Assembly (NCBI GenBank): GCA_021234535.1
Contig: CM037840.1
Span: 15,331,415 to 15,395,414 of the forward strand
Direction: 5' to 3'
DNA from: Stichopus chloronotus
Lineage: Eukaryota > Echinodermata > Holothuroidea > Aspidochirotida > Stichopodidae
DNA: 64,000 nucleotides
The notes under the pieces were generated by a model. It saw only the letters and a list, made by a program, of their open reading frames with translations. It searched no databases and had not been told where the DNA came from. The translations under genes and the position numbers were made by a program. Below, piece after piece: positions 1 to 13,617 of the stretch. The number at the start of each line of letters is the position of its first letter. Position 1 is the first letter of the stretch.

Positions 1-71
1 AGAGAAAAAACTTCATGAAATGGAACTCAACCTAATGCATCAAATCGTTTTGCCTTTTGTTAATCTTACAG

Positions 72-1560
72 GTGTAATCGAGGAAGACTGAGAGCAGACT
101 GCTCCTTACACGGTACGAAAATGAGACATAAATAAATGTTTGTAATTCATAACGAAATATTTGTTTTCATACTGCGCATTAACATTCTGCATCTGCGCCT
201 CTTGGAGCCTTTTTTTCTACCACGAGAAAAAAGTTTATTACTAATATAAGTGATTTTTTCATGGAGAACAAGCAATTTATTCACTGCTATTTGCCACATG
301 GTTGTCAGTAACGACAACTGTGTACGTTATTTTCTAAGGACTAATTAAAAGCTAAGCTGCACGACATTTGTGAAGCAAAGAGATGTATTATATTTGTGAG
401 GCAAAGAAATATACTACATTTGTGAGAAAAAGAAATATGTTACATTTGCGCAAATTATCATCACCCCATTTAAGAAATGAATCACTTTATACACCTTTCT
501 CAAAATATGATATAGCTTATTTTGATTTTAGTGTGTTGTGCATTTAACTTATTGCAATAGAATAGTTTGCACTAATGTCATATGTTATTATATTTCCATT
601 TGTCACAGTTTTTGTTATCGGATTTTTTTTTACTTTCGTTTACTTTGTTATTCAGACCCCAATTTCTGTCCAAGTGGGGTTATGCCTATTCCACAGGACA
701 CAAGAGCAACTGATGATTCAATAATTATCCCCGACGTAGGTGAAATAGGGGACGTTCTTACCAAGTTAAATCCGGATCCATGTAGAGAATTTAGAGGTAC
801 GATCACGATATGCCTTTTACCTCAAGAAAGCCGAGATCCTTTGTTTTAAACTGACTCACAACCGTAGTCCTCGCGCACATTGTTAATAGAAAATATATTA
901 AATATGTGTAGTATTATCTACCAATATCTTTGCCTTTACTTGACACTATCTTTGGATATGACTTCATGAACATCCCATGGCGTGATACTGACGTCCTTAG
1001 CAGTCTGTAAGTTTAACTCTCTTATGGAATTTGTCCTGTAAACAAGTCAACGTTGACTACATTCACAAATTTTCCAGACACACATGCGCAAGGATACACT
1101 GTAATGAGTGTGAAAATTTAATCAGAAATGTACGTTTTGTTTGCATTTGGTTCGCCCACAATTGGCGATAGCCACATGATGCACATTCTCATGCAACAGC
1201 GAATGGGTAGATGCACTTGATTGTTATTTGTTCTTTTCACAGGTGAAGACTTTCTCAACTACATTAACATTACATGTGAACGGAATACGGAATTGCCAGC
1301 AATGTGGAATATTAACTTACAATGCAACGCAACACTGGAGGAATATCTCGAATACTTAAGGGTAATTACTAGAGTCTTGGTAGTATGTATTGCGAATTTG
1401 GGAACTTGATTACATGTAGAAACCACACTTTGCTATAATTATTACCCTAACTAACCCACATCCACAGGATTTATCTCTGCTCTGCACTGAAAATTTCCTT
1501 CAATTGTTCCTTAATATAAACATTGTCAAAGGGCATACAAATGAATTTGTCTACCCGAGA
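72..1560 (+). CDS. Gene A exons for EGF C-terminus and cysteine-containing linker
   Basis: Four exons (72-112, 656-796, 1243-1361, 1468-1560). The 41-bp exon carries the last Cys-x-Cys...Cys part of an EGF-like domain; its first half would lie just before the window, as in gene B at 59369-59450. The next three exons encode a linker of about 118 residues with five spaced cysteines and several N-glycosylation sequons (for example NIT and NAT). I do not recognise it as a named domain; a degenerate hormone-receptor-like module is possible. The exons are the same length in both tandem copies. Most differences in them are synonymous; the one replacement seen is Ile/Val in the last exon. That supports these as real coding exons in otherwise diverging introns. 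Confidence 0.8.
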
Positions 1561-4500
1561 GTGATCTGTGTCCAATCTGTGCACAGATTTATGTAAAAAT
1601 GTTTAGGTTTTCTGAGGGCTCTGCCAGTGAGGGCATATTAGAATGATGACTTGGTAACATCTGGTAGCTTATGACTAATAGCCTGATCGCAGCTCATTTT
1701 TGTATGCACATTTCAAAAGTTACCGCTGTGAATTAAAAAGAGAATCTGAAACAGGTAATACCTACTAATTTTGAAGAGGTTTAAACTTGACACATGAGGT
1801 TTTTTGAGGGGGTCCCTAGACTAGACATGCTCTATGGATATTATAATAACCATAAATGTAGTGCTTACCGTCCTTATATGCAATAATTTTTCACCTTGAA
1901 TGTAGCCACAGACACACACACATCAGAAATGATATCGATATATTGCTTACATACGTGAAAAATTGCCACTGATGATCTCCCAACAAAATCCAACATTAAT
2001 TTCATCATCAATTCTAATTGTAGTGATCCGCCTTTGAAGTATAACGTACCTTAAAGCATACCTTTGTGTTTTTAGTTCCTACAAAATAACGACAATTTAA
2101 CTGTGGGGGTCCTCTTTGGTGGGGGTCACTGAGCACGCGTCCGCTGACCCATGCTGAAGTCCCACCCTCCCCGCACACTGACTTCACGAATTTACTTGAT
2201 TTGTCAAAACACTTAACACTTCAAACTACACGAGATTTGGTAGCCACAGTCCCACTTTTTATAAACATTTATGATTAATAATTGTTTCATCTATCCTGGG
2301 GTCAGATTAGATTTATGGATAAAATTTTTACTTGTCATGGAAGGTCAGTCATTCGGGCACTACATACAGGTACTACATGTATGGATCAAAGAATTACATT
2401 TATGGGTTATACTTACGCACTTGTTTCTTCAGAACTTAGTGTTAATGTAAACTTAACCAGAATAGGCAAATGCATCGTATTTTCGATGATTTCACCATAA
2501 CGGATTTTCAAAAGTCTGATTTAGTGCATGAGGCTACTACGTTTTGCTCCGTTATTGTAATTTTGCAGTAATTTATCGTACCATCAATTGAAATGTACGA
2601 TGATACCTGCTGACCTAACTTGTTGATGAGTGTAGGTATCCATTTGAACACGCCCAACAGCATTCTGCTTGCAGGCATGCAGAAATGTGTTTCCAAGTTT
2701 TTCCCTAAGTACAAACTATCAAACTTGTGCAAGCTTCCCATCTCGAGATATCGTGTTTAATACATTGTTTTTACTTGACCCATGTTTGACATCAACTGAT
2801 CTTTGACCTTCATCAAAAACATTCACCACTTGTGCTGTACTCATAAAGTAAATCTACATACTAAAACGAGATCTGTACAAATTCCCTTTCGTGAGATACC
2901 GGTTACAATGTTTTCACTATTTAACCCTGTTGACCCCAATGACTTTTGACCTCAAATTAAAAAATACACTTCATTTCTCTCAATAAGGTACACTCATATC
3001 AGGGATTACGACATCTGTGCAAGCTTCTCTTCCTGAGATATTGCCTTAACAAGGTTTTTACTATTTTGGGTCTGTTGACCGCAAATGATCTTTGACCTCT
3101 ACTAAAGTAATGTTGTTGTACTCAGTAGGGTACACACTTTACGAAGTATGACATACGTACATGTCTCTCTTTTTCAGAAGTTGTTTTCCCAAGGTTTCAC
3201 TTTTGACCCCTGCAGACCAAAAATGAACTTTGAACTACCCCGAAAGCAATAAATTACTTGTACTCAGTACGATACCCCCACAGTTGAAATGTTACATCTC
3301 TACAGGCTTCCCTTCTGAGATATTTTGTTTACAATTTTTGCACGGTTTGACCCCTGTCAACGCTAAGGAACCTTTGGCAGCCACTATAATGTGTAGGCTT
3401 TTTGTGCTTTGTAAGATACGCTGTCTTATCAGGTGTGACGTGCGTGCAGCTTTTCCCGTCATTATTTATTTTGTTTACCAAATTTTCACTGCTTGACCCC
3501 CTACTGACCTCCAAATACATTTGGACCTCCACCTAAAGCATTAGTTTTCTTGTACTTAGTAAATGACACCTACATCCTAATGTGAGGTCTGTATAAGTTT
3601 CACATCTTCAGATATCATGTTTACAAGGTTTTCACTCCTTGACACCTGGTGACCCCAAATAACCTTTGACCATCACTTAAAACAGTAGACTTCCTGTTAT
3701 TATCAAAGTACACCTACAGATCAAATATGAGATTTGTTCAAGCTTCACTTGGTGAGAGATCGTCTTTACAGGGTAGGCGTCAGGAACATAAATACAAACA
3801 CACACGTACATGCAAACTCACATATACGCATACACACACCGCCTGAGCACAAAGGTCATAGCCATCACCAAACGGGGCTTTGCCCTATGATACATATGTT
3901 CAGAATACCATTGACATTCTACAATGTGTTTATGGCTCAACTGCTTAATCCAATAACTGATTAGAATTTTATCAACTGCCATCATCTTTTAAAGTATGAA
4001 AGAATGTATTAATGTAATATATGGAACCTAGAGTGTACTTGATTCAGCATTTTATTTTTTGCTGAATGCCCTCTTCCATCAAGATCCCACTCTTGCTGGA
4101 TTAACACATAATGTTTTATTCTGGATACAAAAAAGCGCCCACTGAAATTCTCACAGCTAATGGTCTGCAGAATTACTTGTGACGTTAGAGTATATTGAAG
4201 CTGTATGTACCATAGGATTTCGTACATGATAATTGTATTTTTACTAAATGTAATTACAACGGCTCATTTCTGGAGGGTAAGCTACGAAGAACGATATACA
4301 ACGCTCTTTGGCTTTCAATGAGTCTACTATCTTTTGCTCATCCAAACGATTCCTATCGTTGTAAAATCACACTGCATACGACTGTTTCCCTTAAAGGCAT
4401 TCATTTCATAGATGTCAGCATTTGCTTCCTGGACAAAATACTCCTTCTTTGTAATACTTAGTCATACAATGAATCCTCGTATACGTTTGTGTCTAGACTT

Positions 4501-7500
4501 TGCAGATCGCATCTGATAATGTTGAAGACGTAAGCTTGCAGCTGTCAAATGCAACAAACCTTTTCGATAATTCTGGATCTATGACGAGTCTTATGCAAAC
4601 AGCCGACCTAGTCAACAGAATAGTCAACGTGAACTCAACAAGTCAACAGGTACTAAATAAAAGTCAGATTCTTGGTTCTGATAAAAAGAATCGTTCGCCT
4701 TTTTTTTTTTGGAGGCCTGAGAATGTACATGTTACTGAATGAAATCATACTCACTGGTTGTTATGTAGATCAGAATGTCACAAGGCTCTGTGCCTTGTTT
4801 AGCTTGAGGGGTGTAAGGATGGATTTCATGGGATTGAAGGGTTCATTACACGATGAAAGTCAAATACCAATGCTAGTATAACACTAGGCAAGACGATCAC
4901 TTGCCTTCAAGGAAATGACTGATCCAAAAGCTGCTTACATTACCTTGCCATCTCACTCTGAAATCCTTTACATCCTACGTTAAAGGACAGGCCTGCTTTA
5001 TTTCCTTTAAAAAATCCTACACGTGCTGTTTATTAGTATCTTCTAGCTACATAGAATTTCTTCATCGCTTACATCTCTCTTTCAGTGGCTGCGTCTGTGG
5101 GTGTATGGGTCGGAAGTAAACACGCGCCCATTCTTTTGTCCGTAGTTTGTCTGTCGTTTTTCCTCTTTCGAATGTGTAGTTATCTATTTTCTCATTTTTA
5201 ACAATACCACCACCAGATAAGCCCTTAAAAGGTTTCTTGGTACGCTTTCTTTCCCATTATTTGTTACTTTCTTGTTCGTATCTGATTGGATGTGCTACCT
5301 GTTGCGGAAAAATAAGAAAATGTGTAAAAATTATTGTTACCGTCAGTTTGAAAATCAGGTATGTCAGTTATTAATCAGGTATTTCAGTATTACTAACATG
5401 TTTTTCTTAATTTCAGGTAACCGGAAACGTTACTGTAACTATTAGCAACGTTCTGACAGCTGAAGATGGAGTATTAGCAGAGTCTTATGTAAACGGAACC
5501 ACGACAATGTTAATAGAGGCCTTCGAGCGGCAACTCCAACAAGTTGAAACACACCCTGATGGAACTTATAGTCAAGGATCCCCAAACATTATAGTAATGG
5601 TAAACGGACAATCAAGGAAATACAATACAGTGCATGAATAAGTACATGTAATCATTTAAATGGATAAAGAGAAAATGTATTGCTACATAAAAAATTAGAG
5701 AGAATAAAATAGAACTTCCAGAGAAGCTACCTTGAACAAAAGAAGACATAAAGTAAATGGTTCATGAATAACTTTTTTTAAATCTTAATAAAATTAGAGA
5801 TTGTTCATCCCTCACTTTGAAATTTAGAGAGAACTGATAGAATGGATTTATGAGGAAAAAATAAATGAGATGAAAGATTTAGGGTAATATTAATTTTGAA
5901 ATTTAGACACATGTGTTTACTAATGATCTAATAGTGACAGATACAAGCATACAGGGTATGTTACAAAGAGGTTTAACTGAAAAAGAGGTGTAACATTCTG
6001 TCCAAAGGTAATCATTTGCTTTTTGAAGTGGGGGATATTATACCAAAGGCAGAATCAAGACCTCGGTCCCTGGACCCCATCAGGGAGGTCTAAAGAGATG
6101 GAGCGTCCATCCCCTTTAAGAAGTCTTTGAAAAAAAATACAAAAACGTACCCATCAGCAAAAGTAGGCTACACATAATCCGAGAGTGTTTAGAGATAAGT
6201 GAAGAAGTTCAGAATAGTAGAGTCGAAAGACACCCCAATAGAGCTGCATATGCATGATGATATCGTCAAAACAGCCATGGAAATATTCTTCACCTAGAGA
6301 TTTGTGGAGGATATGCGATGTTACATACCCTCCAACAACTTTAATGAGGAGGTATATCCCCCATTCCATCCTCCATGGTCGCCCCTGCTTCTACTTTAAG
6401 TTTATAAAGTACTAATGGTCTCTATCGGTGTGTGCGAATTCCATTAGACAGGTTTAGTTATGTTACAACATTGTCGCAAATTAATACTCTTTTATGTTTT
6501 TTTTTCTCAGATAAGTAAAACTTCGTACCTTCGTCTTCGTAAAAAACAAAACTCTCTTCTTATTCCTTTCGACAAGATAAATGAAGGTAACCCCGCAATG
6601 CTAGATGGCTTTGGAATCGCAACAATGACAAATGGGAGTGATCTTCCAGACGACGAGGAACAATCCTTTGGGGAATTCATAGTACTTAACTCAACTACCG
6701 AAAACATCCAAGCAATGGTCAACCAGTCTTCCAATCTTCTTCTTTATCCAGACCAAATATCACAGAGCTTTTTTCCAGAGGACTCTGTCAGAGTCGCCAA
6801 TGCCGTCTATCGTCGACCGAATATATTTTCATCCCGTCACTATCAGGAAATTAACAATGAATTCAGTAAATTTGAGAGAAGGGTCAAGCAGAGGCTTTTA
6901 CCAAACACAAATGTTTTCTCGAGTACCCTGTACAGAAATGGGAAAGAAATTTTGACATGGGATAGATCCGTGGAATCCGGAAACGAGAACTCCACCTTTA
7001 GACAATGGTACCGACAATTGGAGGTATGCGTGTTTTGTTATTATTCTTTAAATAGAAATATTGTCACTATACGACCTTGCATGGATATCATCTGGTTTAA
7101 TGAGAACATCACAAATATCAAGAAAAATTTAACTTCCACTTTATTAATGGTAATTAGCCATTGGTCATGTACTGATCATATATCCAACATTTGCTCACAC
7201 TCATCTAAAGAGTATATGTAAGACGAAAGTACTGTAATCGTAATAACTATTCTCCGATTCTTCTTTCTCACATATGATATGACACTTTTGCTGAAGGACG
7301 ATGATCGAAATGCGATGCTTGAAACTTCTCTCTGCTCCTTCTGGAACTTTCGAGCCGATGGAGGACGAGGAAACTGGTCAACCGACGGATGTCGTTTGGT
7401 TTCCGTGGAGGAAGACGGCATTATAAACTGCGAGTGTACCCATCTTACAAATTTTGCTGTGCTGATGGTTAGAATTCAGAAAAAAATACATTAGGGACCA

Positions 7501-10500
7501 TATTATTTTTTCTCACTTCGGAGATGTTATATATCAAAATTCTAGGACGAATGAACTTGAGTGTCAGTTTCCAGCGTTTTAGAGAAGAGCGTTTCAGTAT
7601 GTCTCATAATGTGGTTAGATGGATACAAGAAAAATCTTAAATGTAAAACGCAATTTCTTTTATGATTTCCTTTATGATTTTTATCAAACTCAACTCCGTT
7701 CTTTTGAGTTACATAGACTTACTTTAAAACGTTTCCAGCAGTAAATGACTTACGTACGAGCAATGCCAGTCCCTATAAATAAATGTTCGACGTTGAACTT
7801 GTACATATTTACAAGACATTTCAGCTTCCCTTAGATTTCATTTTATGCAAACACATTCATTAGTAGAGTGCGTTTAATGATTCAATCACAGAAGCATTGA
7901 CATTAAGTTTTGTATCTAATTTATAAAAATTTAGATTCGTGAGTTTTTCCCTGGACGTACAGACAAATGTGTTCTTTTCCATTAATTCTAGAATGTACTT
8001 GAGAATGATTCCCTGACTGAAGTGCAACTCGAAATACTCGAAGCAGCCACGATTTTTGGATGTGGAGCTTCCATATTAGGTCTACTACTAACGGCTTTAG
8101 CCTTTATATCTGACAAGTAAGTTTTCGATGGATCTTTGGATTTTTAAGACAAATAAAACAATTAGAGGGTTTCCATCGACTGCATGATGTATTGATATAC
8201 TTTGATGACGTTACTATAGCTACCTAAAGGGAGATAATGCGTTTCAAATGCCAAAACAAGTCATACAGAGACATGAGTTTTTGACATTGTTAAACCATTC
8301 GACCTCACCGATAAACACCAGCAATAGCTTCATCTAGTGACATCATTTCCTTATGAAAGAAATAGTCTCTGTGTCAAACAGGTTTACTTGTTTGACAATA
8401 ACCAATGGGTAATTCATCGGATTTGCTGCTGATAGTTCATTTATTATAGAAAGATATGATTTACTTGAAACTCAACAACTGCTTAGGTATAACATGGGAT
8501 GATACATTTTTTCTTGACCAAAGTGATATATTGTTCTGTCTTTTAACAGAAACCTTCGTTCGAAAAGACCCAGCCAGATACTTCTCGGGTTAACTTTCAC
8601 TATGATAGCCTTCTACGCTACTTTTCTATGTATGGTTTTGCTTGATTCGGAGAGGAAAAGAGCGTTCCTTAGTGACTTATCTTGCAGCTTCATGGCAGGT
8701 CTCATGCATTTTTTCTTGCTCTCGGCAGTATCCTGGATGATTGTCGAAGGTGTAATGATGTTTTATCTCTTTGTTCGAGTCATGCAGGGTCATATTCCGG
8801 CATTTTTTCTAAAAGCATTGATATTCACAATAGGTAGGTAACGAGAACGTTATATCGAAAAAAAATATAGATAGTAAAAACACATAACCACGCACAGACA
8901 CTAGAATTTGTCGTTGAAATTCTGAGAAGAATCATTTGTTTATACTGATGAAAGTTTTTGGTATAAGGTCAATATTCACCCAGTTGAAGGGAATGTTGTA
9001 GTCACAAAATTCATATCATCTGAAAATACTTATTTCTGCATTATATTAGTGACATAACCTTAATAATAGACATAATAGTATTTAAGACAATCATATTGAT
9101 GGTAGAAAGTCAAAATTCACCCAGTTAAAGGGAGAGTTAAGGTCGCAAAATTCAAATCATCTGATAATTCAATCTAAGACAAAACTGATCAGCTATATGA
9201 CAAACGCAATATTTCCTTTAGAAAGATTTCAGCTAATGGAGAAATTACAAAATGTGGCTTGTTAAATTAGTTTGAAATTATCGTATCATTTGCCATCTGT
9301 ATCAGACGGTTATCCCTTTTCGTTTAAACCACCTTTTCTCTCTTCCACATGCAATGTAGGTGGTCCTTTGTTGATTGTCGGGATAACATACGGAGCCACG
9401 ACGTTGGCCGGGGGTACCTATGCGAGAAGAGACGTGTGAGTATTTAAGTAAGACTTTCCAAACATCGATATTACAGCGAATAGATACTTACAGGCTTTCA
9501 GTTTATTCAGCCAACTCACGTTGCTGAGTCCTTTGAGTTTATTAGGTCATGGCAGTCATTTCATCATCAGAGAACATTAGTTGCTTCCGTAAAGGTCTGT
9601 TAAAGTGTTACATGTCAGTCTGCATCGTATTGCATACATCCTTTCAACAATTTACGTGTTTTATTTTATGTTCTTTATTTGAATATCTAGCAAAATCCAC
9701 GAATTACTCGTTGGTGTTATATGACGTTTACACATTTTATGCCCTGGTTACTTATTCAAGCTTATGCTTAAAGTCTATTCCATTACCCTGTTACATTACA
9801 CTGTGATCGATTATTACAGAACAGGGTGTTTAACTTGAAAAGTTATTGGTTCTACAGTCGTGTCTCTTAAATTGTCTCGAATAAATTCTCCTTCCTATTT
9901 AAATCATTTAAATACATAAAAGAGTTCTGTGATTCATTACTCATCACTATCCATAGCCAAAGTGAATAAAATAGAAAATTGTGTCCAACTAGCGCTTTTT
10001 AGTTGTGAAAAAACTCATCATTTTCTGCCTTCATCCAACATTTCGTGTATATTCCTACCATGTCTCCTGAAATACGACATACCTCAGGACGTCATTTATA
10101 TCAGTCGTGCATTAACAAAGAGAGATCAAACTGTTTTTACTCTCATGAACCATTGACTTCAAGGAAGGTAAGGTTCTACCAACGTTGTTATAATGATTCT
10201 AAGACTCCCCTTTCACTGTTCCTTCCCTTAGGTGTTTCGTCAGTAGTCCGTGGCCGGTACTGGGTGGAGTAGCCATTCCCATATTCATCGCATTATTCTT
10301 CAACATCACTACTTACATTCGGATTGTGTATAATCTCAGTAAAAGTGTCCCTGGCAGAACCTTCGGTAACTCAGCAAAACGAGAAAGAAGAAAGAGGATT
10401 CAACACGCAATTGCAATCTTCCTTCTTCTGGGACTTACGTGGGTGCTGGGATACCTCTGTTGGATACCAGCCGGCAATGTACCCTCGTTCATCTTCCAGA

Positions 10501-10748
10501 TGTGTTTTGTGACCATCAATTCAGGCCAGGGTTACCTGATATTTATGTTATACTGCATGAGGAATCCTACATTCCGTAAACGGTGGCGGAAATTGATCTT
10601 CTTTTGCCCCGACCAACCTCTTACTCGCTCACTGACCAGTAGCGGTAGCTCGTTACAGAAATCGAGGAGGGGAGACAGGCGTAAATTTGCAGACAAATTT
10701 CGTCCCAGTAATGTGCCTTTTTCAAGTACAGAGAGCAGGCGTTTCTGA
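72..10748 (+). CDS. Gene A: adhesion GPCR, 3' part (EGF end, linker, GAIN/GPS, 7TM)
   Basis: Class B2 receptor of the plasma membrane: a large adhesive ectodomain, autoproteolysis at the GPS, and a seven-helix G-protein-coupling domain. I chained 12 exons: 72-112, 656-796, 1243-1361, 1468-1560, 4506-4649, 5417-5599, 6511-7023, 7297-7467, 7992-8116, 8550-8833, 9360-9435 and 10232-10748 (TGA). All splice with GT-AG and compatible phases, giving 801 residues after the codon split by the first exon. The GPS with HL/T cleavage triad, the TM6 motif LGLTWVLG and the TM7 motif INSGQGYLIFMLYC identify the family. The 5' part lies before the window; gene B, a near-identical tandem copy, shows what it probably contains. 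The least certain boundaries are the 1560 donor (AGA/GTGATC) and the 7297 acceptor. The endogenous ligand and G protein cannot be inferred. Confidence 0.92.
1561..4505 (+). other. Gene A intron with degenerate minisatellite
   Basis: This 2.9 kb intron between the last linker exon and the first GAIN exon has no supported coding exon. About 2690-3780 is a diverged tandem repeat (separate entry). The rest is unique-looking AT-rich DNA shared with the second tandem copy. Confidence 0.6.
2690..3780 (+). repeat. Degenerate minisatellite, about 143-bp unit, copy 1
   Basis: About eight diverged units. Landmarks in each are a GAGATAT-like word (near 2745, 2893, 3031, 3317 and 3608), GTTTACAAGGTTTTCACT, a run of TTGACCCC, a TGAyCTTTGACC block and TTGTACTCAGTA. 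Spacing between landmarks is 136-155 bp. The array is entirely intronic. Confidence 0.8.
4506..7467 (+). CDS. Gene A exons for GAIN domain and GPS
   Basis: Exons 4506-4649, 5417-5599, 6511-7023 and 7297-7467 all join in phase 0. The first two give a helical GAIN subdomain A (LQLSNATNLFDN, TADLVNRIVNVNS). The 171-residue third exon gives the beta-rich subdomain B, including the RVANAVYRRPNIF region. The last exon is the GPS: CSFWNF, a second Cys in GCRLV, then INCECTHLTNFAVLM. All four GPS cysteines and the cleavage triad His-Leu/Thr are present (Thr codon 7447-7449). Self-cleavage should therefore be possible, and the new N-terminus TNFAVLM matches the tethered-agonist ('Stachel') consensus of adhesion GPCRs. 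Acceptor 7297 sits after a weak pyrimidine tract, so a few residues before the GPS may be wrong. Confidence 0.92.
7992..10748 (+). CDS. Gene A exons for seven-transmembrane domain and C-tail
   Basis: Exons 7992-8116, 8550-8833, 9360-9435 and 10232-10748 have split-codon phases that all close. TM1 is in the first exon (IFGCGASILGLLLTALAFI). TM2, TM3 and the start of TM4 are in the second, with MIVEGVMMFYLF in TM3. The short third exon finishes TM4. The last exon holds the ECL2 cysteine (VCFVSSPWP), TM5 (AIPIFIALFFNITTYI), TM6 with LGLTWVLG, TM7, and a basic, serine-rich tail of about 60 residues ending at TGA 10746-10748. No PDZ-type C-terminus is evident. These motifs are those of family B2 and not secretin or rhodopsin receptors. 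Confidence 0.95.
8960..9175 (+). repeat. Two-copy diverged intronic repeat, about 141-bp period
   Basis: In the intron between 8833 and 9360, a block with TTCACCCAGTT-AAGGGA... and ATCATCTGA occurs at about 8965 and again at about 9105 with scattered differences. It looks like an old tandem duplication. Confidence 0.6.
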
Positions 10749-11394
10749 TCGACGAACTGCTACGACACTTTTTGGAAAAAGAATATTGAGTTAACATTTT
10801 TCCTTTTTACTTTTTTTTATTTCACTAAAATCCATACGGACTTCATACTCAGATAACTACGAGGAAGCGAGTTTCAACGCATATCATACTTTGTCAAACC
10901 ACAGTGTTTGGAGAAACTTCAGCTCCTTAAATAATTTGACGAGACTAGTATCAATTCTTTAAATACTTGTGTGCTTATTTTTTTAATTTGATGCAAAGAA
11001 AGTTAAAATTCATCTATGACATTCCATAAGCTGGAATATGTTCCCTTCAATAGCTAATCGATACTGCATGTTTTAAATTGGTATTAAATATTGAGTGCAT
11101 TGTCTGCTTCGAGGTACTGAGAGGAAAGATGTTAAAAGGTGAAACTTAAGGTAAAACTATTATTGAAGTGAAAAAGTAAGTTGTAACACGTAATTCATGA
11201 GTTGCAATATGGTAACATTCCTTTTGTGAGAAGTAAGCAGTGAGGGTCTGTCCTTCCAATATTAAGTAGAACTTTTAAACAATTTTTCCAAACATTCCAC
11301 GTGTGTACTAGTATTGTTATCTCAGTATTGACATATCCGTAGTAAGTCTATTGTATTGCGATCAAGCATTATCATCCTTTTTTGGAGTTAATGA

Positions 11395-11400
11395 AATAAA
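11395..11400 (+). terminator. Candidate poly(A) signal of gene A
   Basis: AATAAA lies 647 bp after the stop codon, followed by T/GT-rich sequence (CTGTCATTTTG, then TGTCCTGTGTG). It is the first perfect hexamer I see after the stop and would give a 3' UTR of about 0.65 kb. Confidence 0.55.
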
Positions 11401-13617
11401 CTGTCATTTTGAAAGTCCATATAATCTTCTTATCAATGTCCTGTGTGATTGGATTACTAGCAGCTCTTACAGGCCAAGAATCGTGATCCCAACGACAGCG
11501 TAATTTATTTTACAATTTTTTGATTGGTTAAAATGGGGTATCAAAAAACATGGTTTCCTTTGAAACTAATTATATTTAAGTCATACACTAAATATACATT
11601 ATTTTGCTTGGGCTTATTTCACTCAAAAAAATGTATGGTAAGAGCTTAATATTATTGAAATACTGTTACGATGAGTAATACACGTAAAGTGATACTCATG
11701 TTATCTACACCTTTTCTCTGGTAAATACTGATTTGCACGTGGCACTACCAGTTACCGTAAATATCGAGTTTATGTTCACGATAATCGTTTCCCAACAGTC
11801 AGTTCAACAGGTGCATATGCTACTGTAGTGGCATACCACTAGAACCCGTTGTGCTTTAAGGCACATCACATACAGTGGAATGTGTAACTGTAACGTTGCC
11901 TCAGTTACCGACCTACTTGAAAATCCGAGATAGAATAAAAAAGCTAGTTAGAACGTAGAAGTATACTGCACTATGGCATCCGAAGAAACTAACGTTAGTG
12001 GCCAGTTTGAGTCTCGAGTCGAATAGGAACCGATGTCTTGTAAGTGCCATAGCACTTGCCAACGGAAAAGACCCACTAGTCGGGCTGGAGGTTGTCCGTG
12101 CAAGAATTTGGTTCTTTTTGCAATTACCATTGCACATTTGGCACGAAAGGGAGACCTTGCCAGAATAAACCACCAGAGGTAGGATCAAAGCCAGTATTCG
12201 CGACTATCGTGCTATCGGCAGACTCGAAAAACAACTTCATTCCCTCCCAAATTGCCAAAAATGTCTCTGAGCACTAGCAACATTTCGATCAAGGAAACTT
12301 GTGCATAGCCTAAGTCTTGAGTAAGAACAACCCCTATGCAAAAGGGCCTATGCCTACAGGGTATCTAGGCCTAGATTGACGCACCCCCACTCCCTAGCTA
12401 CACAACTGCAGTTGTATTATTTTACTAGCCAACCTAGCCTATTTATTGTAAGCTTACTGAAATATTCAGTGAACATTATTATGTGTACACCATCTCTCGC
12501 ACACAGTCGCTCGAAACTCTCACTCTTAATGGTTATCGTTTTGAAGAGGGGACAATAATTGCGCATGGGCACTGAATTAACTCTACGCCTCCCACCAAAA
12601 ATCACGATTTCTGGCCTTTAATACTTCTTTGTCCATTAGCAAATGTAATCGGTCCGTAATGTAATCGGTCGTTACAATGCTCATAAAGAACACAGCGATA
12701 ACAGTCCGTTACGTCAAAAGTTTTGAAATGTGGCGAGTTTTTTTTCAAGTACCTATGGTGAGCTAACAAACTCAAATTCATCTATACACATTGCTTTTGA
12801 CGGCCAAACCTCCCTTCAATATATTCATCAAACACGCTATTACTCTGATAGTAGACTTTCATTGTTACATAGTTACATGTACTTCAAAGTTCAATAACTA
12901 ATTATTTATAATGATAGACATTTCACCCTTAGTTTTGGGTCCCAATATTAAATATGGCCCTAGAGAGGAATTTTTCAATAATGTGGGCGCCTGCAGATTG
13001 GAAGACTCTCTAAACATAGCGACCACCATATGGCAAAACGTTGGTCAAAAATCTCTGCCAAAATGGCACTTTGCGGGGATTTGTAGGCCCCAAACTGTAT
13101 GCCTACTGCAAAACATTGAAAAATACTAATAATAACATTAGACAAATCAATAATTTGCTGAAAAGCGAGGGTAGGATGTCGTCCTGACTATGCCCCGGCT
13201 ATAAGATGAATGTTAACACAATACTCATTGTTGGAAATGCTACTCAAAAGAATCTTGCAGCTTTTGTCATTCTGGTGGGCAAGAAAAACCTATCCTAGTC
13301 CCCTCCAGGTGATGAAAAATTGAGTGAACATGTGTAGCAAAATAGTAAGTCTTGTAGATGCATTAGTTGTATATTACATTTGCTTAATATACGTTCAGTT
13401 CTTTTTATGGGCTCTATTTCCTTTTGACTTCTTTTTTTAAGGTAAGGATTATTCAGTTTTTACTAAATTTGAGAGATACCAGTCGAGTTCATGGCTATCA
13501 TTTTTGATTACACTATCCCAGTTAAGACTCACCTCAGTACCAGGTCATTGTAGTAACCTGAATTATTACAGGTGATTATGTCGTTTTTATCAACATCTCA
13601 TGTGACATTAGTCTTTT

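Larger units (their letters stand above)
1..4373 (+). repeat. Segmental tandem duplication, copy 1
   Basis: This segment is collinear with 59646-64000, direct orientation, about 59.6 kb apart. It covers the EGF-end exon, three linker exons and the large intron with the minisatellite. Copies differ by scattered substitutions and small indels (lengths 4373 and 4355). Both outer edges fall off the window, so the duplicated unit is longer than shown. Confidence 0.97.

Noticed and set aside
4672..4881. ORF downstream of the first GAIN exon
   Set aside because: Lies in an intron, has no similarity to GAIN sequence, and starts across a poly-T run.
9549..10156. Several overlapping ORFs between the seventh-helix exons
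   Set aside because: Intronic; the receptor frame passes cleanly from 9435 to 10232 without them.
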